DNA of 64,000 nt. Origin: Actinobacillus equuli (GTDB lineage Bacteria; Pseudomonadota; Gammaproteobacteria; Enterobacterales; Pasteurellaceae). The notes beneath the pieces were generated by a model. The model was not told where the DNA came from. It saw only the letters and a program-made list of their open reading frames with translations, and made no database searches. Position 1 is the first letter of the stretch, and each line of letters begins with the position of its first letter. Positions 8,373 through 16,273 of this stretch are shown here, piece after piece. The position numbers and the translations under genes are program-made. Where the stretch lies: the NCBI RefSeq assembly GCF_900636745.1, contig NZ_LR134310.1, positions 868,001 to 932,000 of the forward strand, read 5' to 3'.

Positions 8373-9500
8373 ATGCAAAGTAGTCAATTAAATGACTTTC
8401 TTCATGAGTTAAAAACGATTACGGATATTGAAAGCCCCGCATCTCATATTAGCGGTGTAGATCAAGTTGCCGACTGGTTTATTCAAAAAGCAGAAAAGCT
8501 TGGGCTTTCCCATAAAAAAATCCCAATGAATAGTGATAAAGTTGCAGATTGTTTACTCATTAGCAATAATCCCGATGCGGAACAATTCGATATTTTGTTT
8601 ATCGCGCATATGGATACGGTTTTCCCTGTCGGCACTGCAAGCTATGTGCCTTTTACCAATGACAGAGAAAGAATTAATGCTTTGGGCGTTATCGATGACA
8701 AATCCGGTGCATTGCTGAGTTTTTATGTTTTACAGGAACTTGATTTAACTAAATATAATATTGCGGTTTACCTAAATTCTCACGAAGAGATCGGATCTAC
8801 CTATGCCAAAGACAGTATTCGTGAATATGCTCGTAAAGCCAAATATTGTTTTGTTATGGAGCCAGCTCGAGAAGACGGCTCAATGGTGGCAACCAGAAAA
8901 GGAGTAATTACTTATAAAATTGATTTCCATGGTGTTGCCGCACATGCGGGCAATAATCCGGAAAGAGGTCGCTCTGCATTAGTCGAGGCTGCGAATTTTA
9001 TTGTCGAATTTTCAAAATTAAACGACTTTGAAGTCGGACATACCTTTAACTGCGTCATCAATAACGGAGGCAGTGCGCATAACGTTATTGCGGATTTTGC
9101 CTCCTTAACGATTGAAATGCGCTACCGTTTACCGTCTTCCGTTGAATATTTCGAGCGACATTTAAAACGAGTACTGGATAATCCTTTTGTGGCCGGAGTA
9201 ACCGCAACTAAGGTATTAGTGAACAGCGAAGCACCTATGATTGATGAAGTAAACTTGCCAAAAGTGAAACAGATCTTTGACGAAGTAGGTAAACAGCTTC
9301 AATATCCAATCAAATGGGTCGATGCAGGCGGCTTAAGTGACGGCAATATTGCAGCAGCATCAGGTTGTTTAACGATTGATGGCTTAGGACCAACAGGTGG
9401 TAATATGCATGCAAAAACCGAATATTTAGAAGTCAATTCGATTGTTCCTAAATGTAATTTGGTCGTTGCCGTAATTAAACGTTTATTTGATGCTCATTAA
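8373..9500 (+). CDS. M20-family metallopeptidase
   Basis: A 375-residue cytoplasmic zinc peptidase of the M20 family (carboxypeptidase G2/ArgE/PepT relatives). Metal ligands can be placed: H79 in AHMDTV with D81, D108/D109 in GVIDDKSG, the catalytic pair E138-E139 in SHEEIGS, a later glutamate in MEPAR and the final His in GNMHAKTEY. The dimerisation insert carries the GVAAHAGNNPERG motif. No signal peptide. Its place after yjiHG suggests it cleaves what that transporter pair brings in. The exact substrate (dipeptide, acyl-amino acid or glutamate conjugate) cannot be told. Confidence 0.88.
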   Translation: MQSSQLNDFLHELKTITDIESPASHISGVDQVADWFIQKAEKLGLSHKKIPMNSDKVADCLLISNNPDAEQFDILFIAHMDTVFPVGTASYVPFTNDRERINALGVIDDKSGALLSFYVLQELDLTKYNIAVYLNSHEEIGSTYAKDSIREYARKAKYCFVMEPAREDGSMVATRKGVITYKIDFHGVAAHAGNNPERGRSALVEAANFIVEFSKLNDFEVGHTFNCVINNGGSAHNVIADFASLTIEMRYRLPSSVEYFERHLKRVLDNPFVAGVTATKVLVNSEAPMIDEVNLPKVKQIFDEVGKQLQYPIKWVDAGGLSDGNIAAASGCLTIDGLGPTGGNMHAKTEYLEVNSIVPKCNLVVAVIKRLFDAH

Positions 9501-9510
9501 TCAATAAGAA

Positions 9511-9544
9511 ATCAGCCTACAAATTCCTATTTTTGTAGGCTGAT
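9511..9544. terminator. Bidirectional terminator, M20 peptidase/tag
   Basis: ATCAGCCTACAAAA and TTTTGTAGGCTGAT pair perfectly around an 8-10 base loop between two convergent genes. The sequence is suited to stopping transcription from either side. Confidence 0.85.
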
Positions 9545-9548
9545 ACTT

Positions 9549-10121
9549 TTATCCATTCCCCGTACGCTTACAACAACAATCATTCAGGTGATCATCAACC
9601 AATCCCATCGATTGCATAAAAGCGTAACAAGTGGTTTCGCCGACAAATACAAAACCTTTCTTTTTTAACGCCTTCGACATTGCAGCTGAAACTTCCGTTT
9701 TTGCTGGTACAACGGATAAATCCGGTACATCGTTAATTTGTGGTTTATCGCCAACAAACGCCCAGATAAACCGGCTGAAGTCTTCTCCGTTTGCTTGCAT
9801 AGTAAGATAAGCCTTGGCATTTTTAACAATCGCTTCCAGTTTAGCTCTGTGGCGAATCAAACCGGTATTTTGCATAAGTTGGTCAATATCCGATTCCGTC
9901 ATTTGTACAATACGCTCCGGATCAAACTGGAAAAATGCCTGACGGTAAGCCTCACGCTTTTTCAAAACCGTAATCCAAGAAAGCCCCGCTTGTTGCCCTT
10001 CTAAACAAATTTTTTCAAATAATTTGCGACTATCAAATTCCGGCTTTCCCCATTCTTGATCGTGATAATTGATATAAATTTCACTTTCGCCAACCCAGCC
10101 ACAACGTGTAACCATTTGCAA
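9549..10121 (-). CDS. tag: DNA-3-methyladenine glycosylase I
   Basis: A 190-residue Tag-type glycosylase that removes 3-methyladenine from alkylated DNA. The family signature is visible: RCGWVG at the start with the zinc-binding Cys, YHDQEWG around residue 19-25, GLSWITVLKKREAYR in the middle, and the C-terminal MGLVDDHLNDCCC supplying further zinc ligands. An internal ATG two codons later (MVTRCGW) is an equally plausible start. It is the last gene of the minus-strand block and faces the M20 peptidase. Confidence 0.95.
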   Translation of the reverse strand: MQMVTRCGWVGESEIYINYHDQEWGKPEFDSRKLFEKICLEGQQAGLSWITVLKKREAYRQAFFQFDPERIVQMTESDIDQLMQNTGLIRHRAKLEAIVKNAKAYLTMQANGEDFSRFIWAFVGDKPQINDVPDLSVVPAKTEVSAAMSKALKKKGFVFVGETTCYAFMQSMGLVDDHLNDCCCKRTGNG

Positions 10122-10136
10122 TTTTCCTCACAAAAA

Positions 10137-10162
10137 TGACCGCTTATCAAATAATAAGCGGG
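10137..10162 (-). terminator. Hairpin after the small lipoprotein gene
   Basis: CCGCTTAT and ATAAGCGG pair around a short A/T loop in the 46 bases between the small lipoprotein and tag. It resembles a decayed uptake-sequence pair; probable terminator on the minus strand. Confidence 0.5.
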
Positions 10163-10167
10163 CTAAT

Positions 10168-10530
10168 TTATAAATAAATTTTCCAACCTTCGGCAAGTTT
10201 CATTAATCGGATTTGATTATCCTTTGATAAATATCCGCCTTTGACCGCATCTAAAATTATGCCTTGCGGTAAATTTGCTGAAAATAGTTCCGCTTGAGCT
10301 TTATCTTCGGATAAAACGACATAAATCGCCAAATCCTGATTTACAGGATCAGCTAAACGAATGTTTGCTACTTGAAAAGGTTGTACACATTCTTTTTGCA
10401 AAAATGAATAACTAAAACCACTCGATGATAAGCAACCGTACTTGTCTCGTTTTACACTGATACTTTCTTGGTGAACTTCACAAGAAGCCAGAAAACCAAT
10501 AAATACACTGATGAGTAATAATGTTCGCAT
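10168..10530 (-). CDS. Small lipoprotein of unknown function
   Basis: 120 residues from the ATG at 10530. The N-terminus is a lipoprotein signal (MRTLLLISVFIGFLASC) with lipobox LASC and Cys17 as the acylation site. The rest, about 100 residues, has two further cysteines (around 33 and 46) that might form a disulfide, and no motif I recognise. A longer in-frame ATG upstream (10581) would bury the signal peptide and overlap the nlpD terminator, so it was not chosen. Position after nlpD suggests an envelope role, but the terminator between them argues for separate transcription. Confidence 0.7.
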   Translation of the reverse strand: MRTLLLISVFIGFLASCEVHQESISVKRDKYGCLSSSGFSYSFLQKECVQPFQVANIRLADPVNQDLAIYVVLSEDKAQAELFSANLPQGIILDAVKGGYLSKDNQIRLMKLAEGWKIYL

Positions 10531-10544
10531 TGTAAAAAATTGAT

Positions 10545-10579
10545 GAAAAAAGACCGCTTGTTCGCACTCACAAGCGGTC
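10545..10579 (-). terminator. USS-pair terminator after nlpD
   Basis: Read on the minus strand, GACCGCTTG and CAAGCGGTC pair around a 10-base loop, followed by a run of six T. A clean rho-independent terminator made from two facing uptake sequences. Confidence 0.85.
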
Positions 10580-10598
10580 ATATTTTAGCTAAAAATTA

Positions 10599-11837
10599 CT
10601 ATTTTTTCGGTAAATAACGTGTTGGGTCAACAGACTTACCTTTGTAACGAATTTCAAAGTGAAGTTTGTTACTATTTGTACCGGTACTACCCATTTTCGC
10701 AATGGTTTCTCCAGCATTTACGGTATCTTGCTCATCCACCTTAATGCTGTCGTTATGCGCGTAAGCACTTAAGAAATCATCGCTGTGTTTAATGATAATT
10801 AAGTTACCGTAGCCTTCTAAAGCATTACCTGCATACACCACTTTACCTGCCGCTGCCGCTTTTACATCTTGCCCTTTGCTACCGGCAATATCAATACCTT
10901 TGTTACCACCTTCGGCAGAAGAGAAACCGGATACAACACGACCGGCTGTCGGCCATTGCCATTTAAAGTTTGAAGCCGGTGCAGCTACCGTATTAGAACT
11001 AGAGTAGCTAGGTGCTGTTGCGGTTGTTGCACGTACAGCTGGTATAGTTGCAGCTGTTGCTACTACGCCACCTGATGCCGCTGTTGCAGCCGTACCCACT
11101 GAAGCTCGAATACCGTTATTTGCCGTTGATGTCGCAGCCGGAGCAACAGCGCCGGTACTTGCTTTTACCGGACCGGTAATATTACCGTCAGAAGAGTAAG
11201 TGGTTCCGTTTGCACCTTGCTGATAAGTGATTTTCGGTTCTACCGGCACCGTCACTTTTTCTTCAACCGTAACGGTTTCTGTCGCCGATTTACCTGTTTT
11301 CAATTTTTGCCCAACGGTTAATTGGTACGGTTCGCTCATATTATTTAATGCGGCAATTTCTTTTACGTCTTTACCGATAATATAAGCGATCAAGAACATC
11401 GTATCGCCTTTGCGTACCGTATAAGTTGAGCCGTCATAAAAGCCTTTTTGAATTTGACTATATACCGGCGCATTATTCGCATCACGCGGGATCTCGAAAT
11501 TTTGATTTACTTTTTTCTCCACTGTTTTTGTCTTTTTAACAATCTTTGTGGCTGTTTGAGGCTGAGCCGGCTGTTCGGTAATAACGGGATTGGTTACCAC
11601 AGGCTGAGAAACAGCCGGCACACTCGCCGGTACATTTCCCATTGAGCTTGGCATCGATGCCGGTTGAATATCAGACTGCCAACCGTAAGTTGTCGGCGCC
11701 GTACCGGATACCGGTTGCATTACACCCGGGCTTAATTCCGTGCTATCTTTTGCACTCACTACCGGCGCCGGATCATTTGAACTACATGCAGTTAAAATAA
11801 GTGCGGCTACAGGCAATAGGAGAAACGATTTCTTCAT
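10599..11837 (-). CDS. nlpD: Murein hydrolase activator NlpD (LysM + M23 lipoprotein)
   Basis: A 412-residue outer-membrane lipoprotein, called LppB in Haemophilus. Signal peptide with lipobox LTAC, Cys18 lipidated. After a Pro/Thr/Ala-rich linker there is a LysM domain at about 138-182 (YTVRKGDTMFLIAYI to VGQKLK), another low-complexity linker, then an M23/LytM domain from about 290 to the end. The LytM zinc site looks broken: NKGIDIAG stands where active enzymes have HxGID, and KLHFEIR where they have HLHFE. This is as in E. coli NlpD, which does not cut murein but activates the amidase AmiC. The neighbouring surE matches the enterobacterial surE-nlpD linkage. Two shortened tandem copies follow upstream. 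Confidence 0.93.
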   Translation of the reverse strand: MKKSFLLLPVAALILTACSSNDPAPVVSAKDSTELSPGVMQPVSGTAPTTYGWQSDIQPASMPSSMGNVPASVPAVSQPVVTNPVITEQPAQPQTATKIVKKTKTVEKKVNQNFEIPRDANNAPVYSQIQKGFYDGSTYTVRKGDTMFLIAYIIGKDVKEIAALNNMSEPYQLTVGQKLKTGKSATETVTVEEKVTVPVEPKITYQQGANGTTYSSDGNITGPVKASTGAVAPAATSTANNGIRASVGTAATAASGGVVATAATIPAVRATTATAPSYSSSNTVAAPASNFKWQWPTAGRVVSGFSSAEGGNKGIDIAGSKGQDVKAAAAGKVVYAGNALEGYGNLIIIKHSDDFLSAYAHNDSIKVDEQDTVNAGETIAKMGSTGTNSNKLHFEIRYKGKSVDPTRYLPKK

Positions 11838-11866
11838 TTTGTTACGTGTCCTTTTTTATAAATAGG

Positions 11867-12064
11867 TTACTTAGTCATCGACGCCGGCATTGGCGCTGAT
11901 TCCACTTCTGAAGTCCAGCTATAACTGCCTTCCTCTGCACCAGAACCTGAAACAGGTTGCATAACGCCCGGTGCTAATTCCGACTCATCCTTTGAAACAG
12001 ACTGATTTGAGCTACACGCACTCAAACCAAGCGCTAATGGAATTAAAAACCATACTTTCTTCAT
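11867..12064 (-). CDS. Short lipoprotein, truncated NlpD paralogue
   Basis: A 65-residue lipoprotein with signal MKKVWFLIPLALGLSACSS (lipobox LSAC, Cys17). The mature part repeats the N-terminal block of the adjacent NlpD: ELAPGVMQPVSG here against ELSPGVMQPVSG there, then a tryptophan-containing segment and APMPASM against ASMPSSM. It ends before any LysM domain. This looks like a tandem duplication reduced to the membrane anchor and its following motif. It has its own ATG, ribosome-binding region and stop, so it may be expressed. Function unknown. Confidence 0.72.
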   Translation of the reverse strand: MKKVWFLIPLALGLSACSSNQSVSKDESELAPGVMQPVSGSGAEEGSYSWTSEVESAPMPASMTK

Positions 12065-12144
12065 TTCACTTTCCTAAATCTATAAACGAATAAAACGACA
12101 GTCGTCATTACGGCTGCCGTTAAACAAATGATAATGTTGGCATA

Positions 12145-12690
12145 TTATCTTACACGCAGTACTTGACCGACTTGTAATTTAGTCGTGGTACTGATGTTAT
12201 TCAATGCTGCGATTTGTGCCGGTGTTTGACCGGTTAAGTAGGAAATAAGATACATCGTATCGCTTTTGCCTACTGTATAGTTGCTGTCAGTATAACAACC
12301 TTTAACCATTTGCGCATATACCGGTGTCCCCATACTATCACGTATCACTTGGCAATTACCGATAGTTTCAGATTGCGCTACCGAAGTTGCTTGCGGCTGA
12401 ACTGCTACCGGTTGCGGTTGTTGTACCGGTTGTGGTGCAGCGCTATAAGTTGTCTGCGGTGTGTTGTTGTAAGTGGTTGGCGCTTGCCCTATCGTATGAG
12501 TTGGTGCAGAACTCATTGAAGCCGGCATATCCGTTGCCTGAATAGTTTCAGCTGATTGCCAAGTCGGAATCGCAGAGGTTGTTGATGAAGCTGTTGCTTC
12601 TGCTACGCTTGCTTCCGATTCAGAAGAAGAATTACAAGCGGTTAACGCTAACGATACCATTAATGGCAAAAGTAAAAGTGACTTTTTCAT
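12145..12690 (-). CDS. LysM-domain lipoprotein, NlpD paralogue without M23 domain
   Basis: A 181-residue lipoprotein (signal MKKSLLLLPLMVSLALTAC, lipobox LTAC) with a Gln/Pro/Thr-rich linker at about 60-110 and a C-terminal LysM-like domain (about 131-181, YTVGKSDTMYLISYL to LQVGQVLRVR). The LysM is close to that of the NlpD encoded two genes away (IAALNN and VGQ elements shared), and the tract TDMPASMSSA matches the SMP/SM motif of the other two paralogues. Two cysteines at about 113 and 132, absent from NlpD, may form a disulfide. It probably binds peptidoglycan at the outer membrane without enzymatic activity. Confidence 0.8.
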   Translation of the reverse strand: MKKSLLLLPLMVSLALTACNSSSESEASVAEATASSTTSAIPTWQSAETIQATDMPASMSSAPTHTIGQAPTTYNNTPQTTYSAAPQPVQQPQPVAVQPQATSVAQSETIGNCQVIRDSMGTPVYAQMVKGCYTDSNYTVGKSDTMYLISYLTGQTPAQIAALNNISTTTKLQVGQVLRVR

Positions 12691-12699
12691 ATAATATCC

Positions 12700-13284
12700 T
12701 TACTTAAATAATTCATAAGCCAGATAAGCGACAACTGCCAATGCAATCGTCCCCCAGCCAATTAATTCGATAGAACGGCGGATTTTTTCTGCATATTTTT
12801 CACCGCCCCATGCCGAAAGTTTGGCAACTAAAATAAAACGAGCAAAGCGTGAAACAGCGGCGGTAACCACAAACGGGAAAAACGCCATTTGCATTACACC
12901 TGCACAGATTGTAAACACTTTATACGGAATTGGCGAGAAGCCGGCTAAAAAAACAACCGCAACACCCCAAGTTTCAAACCAAGATTTCGCTTTGTCGAAG
13001 TTTGCTTGCATTCCCCAATCGGCAATGATGCCTTGCACCCAATCAAACGCATATAAACCGATAAAATAACCGATTATACCGCCTAAAACCGAAGCAACGG
13101 TCGTATAAATAGCATATTTAGTTGCATTTTGCGGTTTACTCATCGACATTGGAATCAGCATCACATCCGGCGGAATTGGAAAGAAAATCGCCTCAATAAA
13201 ACTCACAAAGCTTAACCAAAAAGCAGCGAAACGGTGTTTAGACCATTCCATTGTTTTATCATAAATTGTACCGAACAATTTCAT
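12700..13284 (-). CDS. yqaA: YqaA-family inner-membrane protein (SNARE-associated/DedA-like)
   Basis: A 194-residue membrane protein of the VTT/DedA-like YqaA group, with about five hydrophobic segments. The family marker is the stretch FIEAIFFPIPPDVMLIPM at about 29-46 and the second re-entrant-type segment FLAGFSPIPYKVFTICAG at about 117-134. DedA relatives include flippases for lipid carriers, but YqaA itself has no firm role. The gene starts one base after the surE stop, so it is part of a truD-surE-yqaA transcript. Confidence 0.87.
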   Translation of the reverse strand: MKLFGTIYDKTMEWSKHRFAAFWLSFVSFIEAIFFPIPPDVMLIPMSMSKPQNATKYAIYTTVASVLGGIIGYFIGLYAFDWVQGIIADWGMQANFDKAKSWFETWGVAVVFLAGFSPIPYKVFTICAGVMQMAFFPFVVTAAVSRFARFILVAKLSAWGGEKYAEKIRRSIELIGWGTIALAVVAYLAYELFK

Positions 13285-14049
13285 TTAGAAAATATCCTCT
13301 AACGCTTGGATTGAATAATGGGCAGTCATATCCGCCTGAATCGGCGTAATTGACACGTAATCGTGTTCTAATGCGTAGAAATCCGTCCCTTCGCTGGCAT
13401 CCACTGGTACGCCATTTGCACCTAGCCAATAAATTGTTGAACCTCGAGGATCTTCTCGTTTGACAATTTCCGCAGCCGGAGAACGATGTCCCAAACGGGT
13501 CACCATCACACCTTTTACTTGTTCGTACGGCACATCCGGCACATTAATATTTAAAATCTGACGTGCAGGTAAAATACCTTTTTGTACCTTCGGCAATAAA
13601 TCCAATACGACTTGCGCCGCTGTTTCAAAATGATTATTACCGAATAGATGTCCCTGTGACTTTTTACCGACAAGTGAAACCGCTAAGCTCGGCAATGGTA
13701 AATGTCGCCCTTCCAATGCAGCGGCAACCGTGCCGGAATAGACAACATCATCACCTAAATTGGCACCGTGATTAATGCCTGAAATCACTAAATCAAATGC
13801 GGTCGATAAAAAACCGTTAAGCGCTAAGTGTACACAATCTGCCGGTGTACCCGCAATCACAGAATAGTTAAATTCATCAATTTGATGTACACGAATAGGC
13901 TCCATCAATGTAAGGCAACTTGAGGCCGCGCTACGATTGCGATCCGGTGCAATAAGTGTCACCACATGTCCTGCATCACGTAATGTTTTTGCTAACGTTT
14001 GAATGCCCTGCGCATGATAGCCATCGTCATTACTGATTAAAATATTCAT
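13285..14049 (-). CDS. surE: 5'/3'-nucleotidase SurE
   Basis: A 254-residue SurE, a divalent-metal-dependent phosphatase of nucleoside monophosphates and short polyphosphates. The metal-binding N-terminus [10 protein letters not shown] (Asn7-Asp8-Asp9), the catalytic-region [10 protein letters not shown] at about 35-44 and GTPADCV with [18 protein letters not shown] are all present. Its ATG overlaps the truD stop by one base (TAATG), so the two are translationally coupled. The linkage with nlpD downstream is conserved in gamma-proteobacteria. Confidence 0.95.
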   Translation of the reverse strand: MNILISNDDGYHAQGIQTLAKTLRDAGHVVTLIAPDRNRSAASSCLTLMEPIRVHQIDEFNYSVIAGTPADCVHLALNGFLSTAFDLVISGINHGANLGDDVVYSGTVAAALEGRHLPLPSLAVSLVGKKSQGHLFGNNHFETAAQVVLDLLPKVQKGILPARQILNINVPDVPYEQVKGVMVTRLGHRSPAAEIVKREDPRGSTIYWLGANGVPVDASEGTDFYALEHDYVSITPIQADMTAHYSIQALEDIF

Positions 14050-15062
14050 TATTCTTGTTCCGTTAATTGAATTAATTCACGTACTAGTGCGGTCGCATAA
14101 CTACCTGAATCTAAAAAGAATTTAAGGCGTAAACCTTCAGACTCGAATTCCCATGAAAAGTTTTGCGGTTTACAGAACATTGCGCGGCGTGCATTTGCCA
14201 TTCGCTCTTTCTTCATTAATTCGACTAATACCGCATGACGTTCAACTATCGCTTTTTCTATTTCATTCGCATTTGATTCTAACGATTTTTCACCGATTAA
14301 CGGCGCAGTTAATAACACATCACCCGAATCGAGTCGCAGCTGAGTTTCAGCAATTTCATTTTGTTCGACCACAAAGAAACTGTTCGAACCAGATAATTGC
14401 ACATAATCACCGGCTAAAACGGTTTGGGTTAAACAATCCGCAATACGTTGCGAAACCACCAAATTAAACACTTCACTACGTGCTGCCGATAGATAGAAAC
14501 TGCGTTTTTTGCGATCTTTAACGTTAATTTCACCATTTGCCCAACGAAGTGCTTGGGTTAAATTATGACCATCACGCCCAAAACGTTGTTCGGTAAAATA
14601 ATTTGGAAATCCGACCGCTTGTAATTGGCTTAAGCGTTGGTTGAGTTCATCCGATTTACTTACATCACGTAACAGCAATTCAAAATGATTACCGACTAAG
14701 CTACCAACACGAATCTTACGGTTATGGCGAGTGATTTCTAAAATCTCTACGCCCTCACATTCAAATTGTGAAAAATCCGGCGTTTCTTTACCGGCTAAAT
14801 GCAAGCAAAACCACTGTTCGGTTACGGCATGGCGATCTTTAAGCCCTGCATAACTCATATTTTTTGCCGAGATACCGACAAACTTCGCTAACTGTTCGCC
14901 GACAAATAACGTATTCGCATTGGTTTTACGGATTTTCACCGCAACAAATTCGCCTTCGCCGCTAAGCGGATAACCCAGCTCTTCTCGCACGATAAAATCT
15001 GCAAATTCCGCCTTTAATCTGCCCGCTTGCTGTGGCTGTCCTAAGAGATAATTTAATTGCAT
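14049..15062 (-). CDS. truD: tRNA pseudouridine(13) synthase TruD
   Basis: A 337-residue TruD, which converts U13 of tRNA-Glu to pseudouridine. I start at the ATG at 15062 ([10 protein letters not shown]) which matches the usual length; an upstream ATG at 15125 would add 21 residues unlike the family. The catalytic block [13 protein letters not shown] is present with Asp76, and [14 protein letters not shown] with the family's FG-QRFG motif follows. First gene of the truD-surE-yqaA operon. Confidence 0.95.
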   Translation of the reverse strand: MQLNYLLGQPQQAGRLKAEFADFIVREELGYPLSGEGEFVAVKIRKTNANTLFVGEQLAKFVGISAKNMSYAGLKDRHAVTEQWFCLHLAGKETPDFSQFECEGVEILEITRHNRKIRVGSLVGNHFELLLRDVSKSDELNQRLSQLQAVGFPNYFTEQRFGRDGHNLTQALRWANGEINVKDRKKRSFYLSAARSEVFNLVVSQRIADCLTQTVLAGDYVQLSGSNSFFVVEQNEIAETQLRLDSGDVLLTAPLIGEKSLESNANEIEKAIVERHAVLVELMKKERMANARRAMFCKPQNFSWEFESEGLRLKFFLDSGSYATALVRELIQLTEQE

Positions 15063-15327
15063 TACACGCCCTTTTATAAAGCATAAAAAAGGCATCCGAA
15101 GATACCTTTCAGCCGTTTCTTTCAAATAGTATTATTCTATCAGTTATAGCTAACTTTTAAACCTGCATATTTGCTTTTCTCGCAGAAAAGAAAAAATGTT
15201 TAACCCGCTCTGTGGATTATTGATATAAATCGTAATTCTTTCAGAAAAGAATCAAATTCTTTTGCAAAATTTGATATAGTTCACACCGCTTATATTTTTT
15301 ATATTCAAACTCAATAGGAGAAATAAA

Positions 15328-16098
15328 ATGGCACGTCGTCCACTTGTAATGGGTAACTGGAAATTAAACGGTAGCAAAGCATTCACGAAAGAGTTAATTG
15401 CCGGCTTAAAAGCGGAATTAGCGGATGTTAAAGGCTGTGATGTTGCAATCGCTCCACCGGTAATGTACTTAGCGGAAGCGGAAGCGGCATTAGCGGGTCA
15501 ATCAGTGATCGCATTAGGCGCACAAAACGTAGATGTAAATGTACAAGGTGCATTTACAGGTGACATTTCAACAGAAATGTTAAAAGACTTCGGTGCAAAA
15601 TATATCATTATCGGTCACTCTGAGCGCCGTACTTACCACAAAGAAAGCGATGAGTTTATTGCGAAAAAATTCGGTGCGTTAAAAGCAGCGGGTTTAGTAC
15701 CGGTATTATGTATCGGTGAAACCGAAGCGGAAAACGAAGCGGGTCAAACAGAAGCGGTATGTGCAAAACAAATTGATGCGGTAATTGATGCGTTAGGCGT
15801 TGAAGCGTTCAACGGTGCGGTAATTGCTTACGAACCAATCTGGGCAATCGGTACAGGTAAATCGGCAACTCCTGCTCAAGCACAAGCGGTTCACGCATTC
15901 ATCCGTGGTCACATCGCAGCTAAATCACAAGCGGTTGCGGATCAAGTTATCATCCAATACGGTGGTTCTGTAAACGATGCGAATGCAGCGGAATTATTCA
16001 CTCAGCCGGATATCGACGGTGCATTAGTCGGCGGTGCGTCATTAAAAGCACCTGCATTTGCGGTTATCGTAAAAGCAGCAGAAAAAGCTAAAGCGTAA
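15328..16098 (+). CDS. tpiA: Triosephosphate isomerase
   Basis: A 256-residue TIM-barrel enzyme of glycolysis interconverting dihydroxyacetone phosphate and glyceraldehyde 3-phosphate. Active-site parts are visible: N11-W-K13-L-N in MGNWKLNG, His in IIGHSERR, catalytic Glu in [11 protein letters not shown] and the phosphate-binding YGGSVN. Ribosome-binding site AGGAG precedes the ATG. An 8-base inverted repeat (AAAAGAAT-CAA-ATTCTTTT, 15245-15263) lies about 65 bases upstream in the promoter region. Codon use is strongly biased, as expected for a highly expressed gene. Confidence 0.98.
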   Translation: MARRPLVMGNWKLNGSKAFTKELIAGLKAELADVKGCDVAIAPPVMYLAEAEAALAGQSVIALGAQNVDVNVQGAFTGDISTEMLKDFGAKYIIIGHSERRTYHKESDEFIAKKFGALKAAGLVPVLCIGETEAENEAGQTEAVCAKQIDAVIDALGVEAFNGAVIAYEPIWAIGTGKSATPAQAQAVHAFIRGHIAAKSQAVADQVIIQYGGSVNDANAAELFTQPDIDGALVGGASLKAPAFAVIVKAAEKAKA

Positions 16099-16113
16099 TT
16101 AATTCAATGCGTT

Positions 16114-16162
16114 AACAAGCGGTCGGATTTGTAAAAAATTTTGCAAATCCGACCGCTTTTTT
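16114..16162 (+). terminator. USS-pair terminator after tpiA
   Basis: AAGCGGTCGGATTTG (16117-16131) pairs with CAAATCCGACCGCTT (16144-16158), a perfect 15-base stem with a T-run behind it. Two uptake sequences face each other to make the stem. Confidence 0.92.
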
Positions 16163-16189
16163 ATGGTTATTCATATGGAATGGCATAAA

Positions 16190-16229
16190 TAAAAAATAGG
16201 CACAAACCTCTTGTCTGTACCTATTTTAT
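16190..16229 (-). terminator. aasP terminator
   Basis: AAAATAGG and CCTATTTT form the base of a hairpin with a partly paired upper stem (two mismatches), reading towards a T-rich end on the minus strand just after the aasP stop. Confidence 0.7.
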
Positions 16230-16273
16230 TAATGGAAAGAAATATGTATGTAAATTTAGAGTATATTATTTAA

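Noticed and set aside
15245-15263. AAAAGAAT-CAA-ATTCTTTT inverted repeat before tpiA as a firm operator
   Set aside because: The arms are A/T-rich and short; chance formation is likely in this composition. Mentioned only in the tpiA entry.
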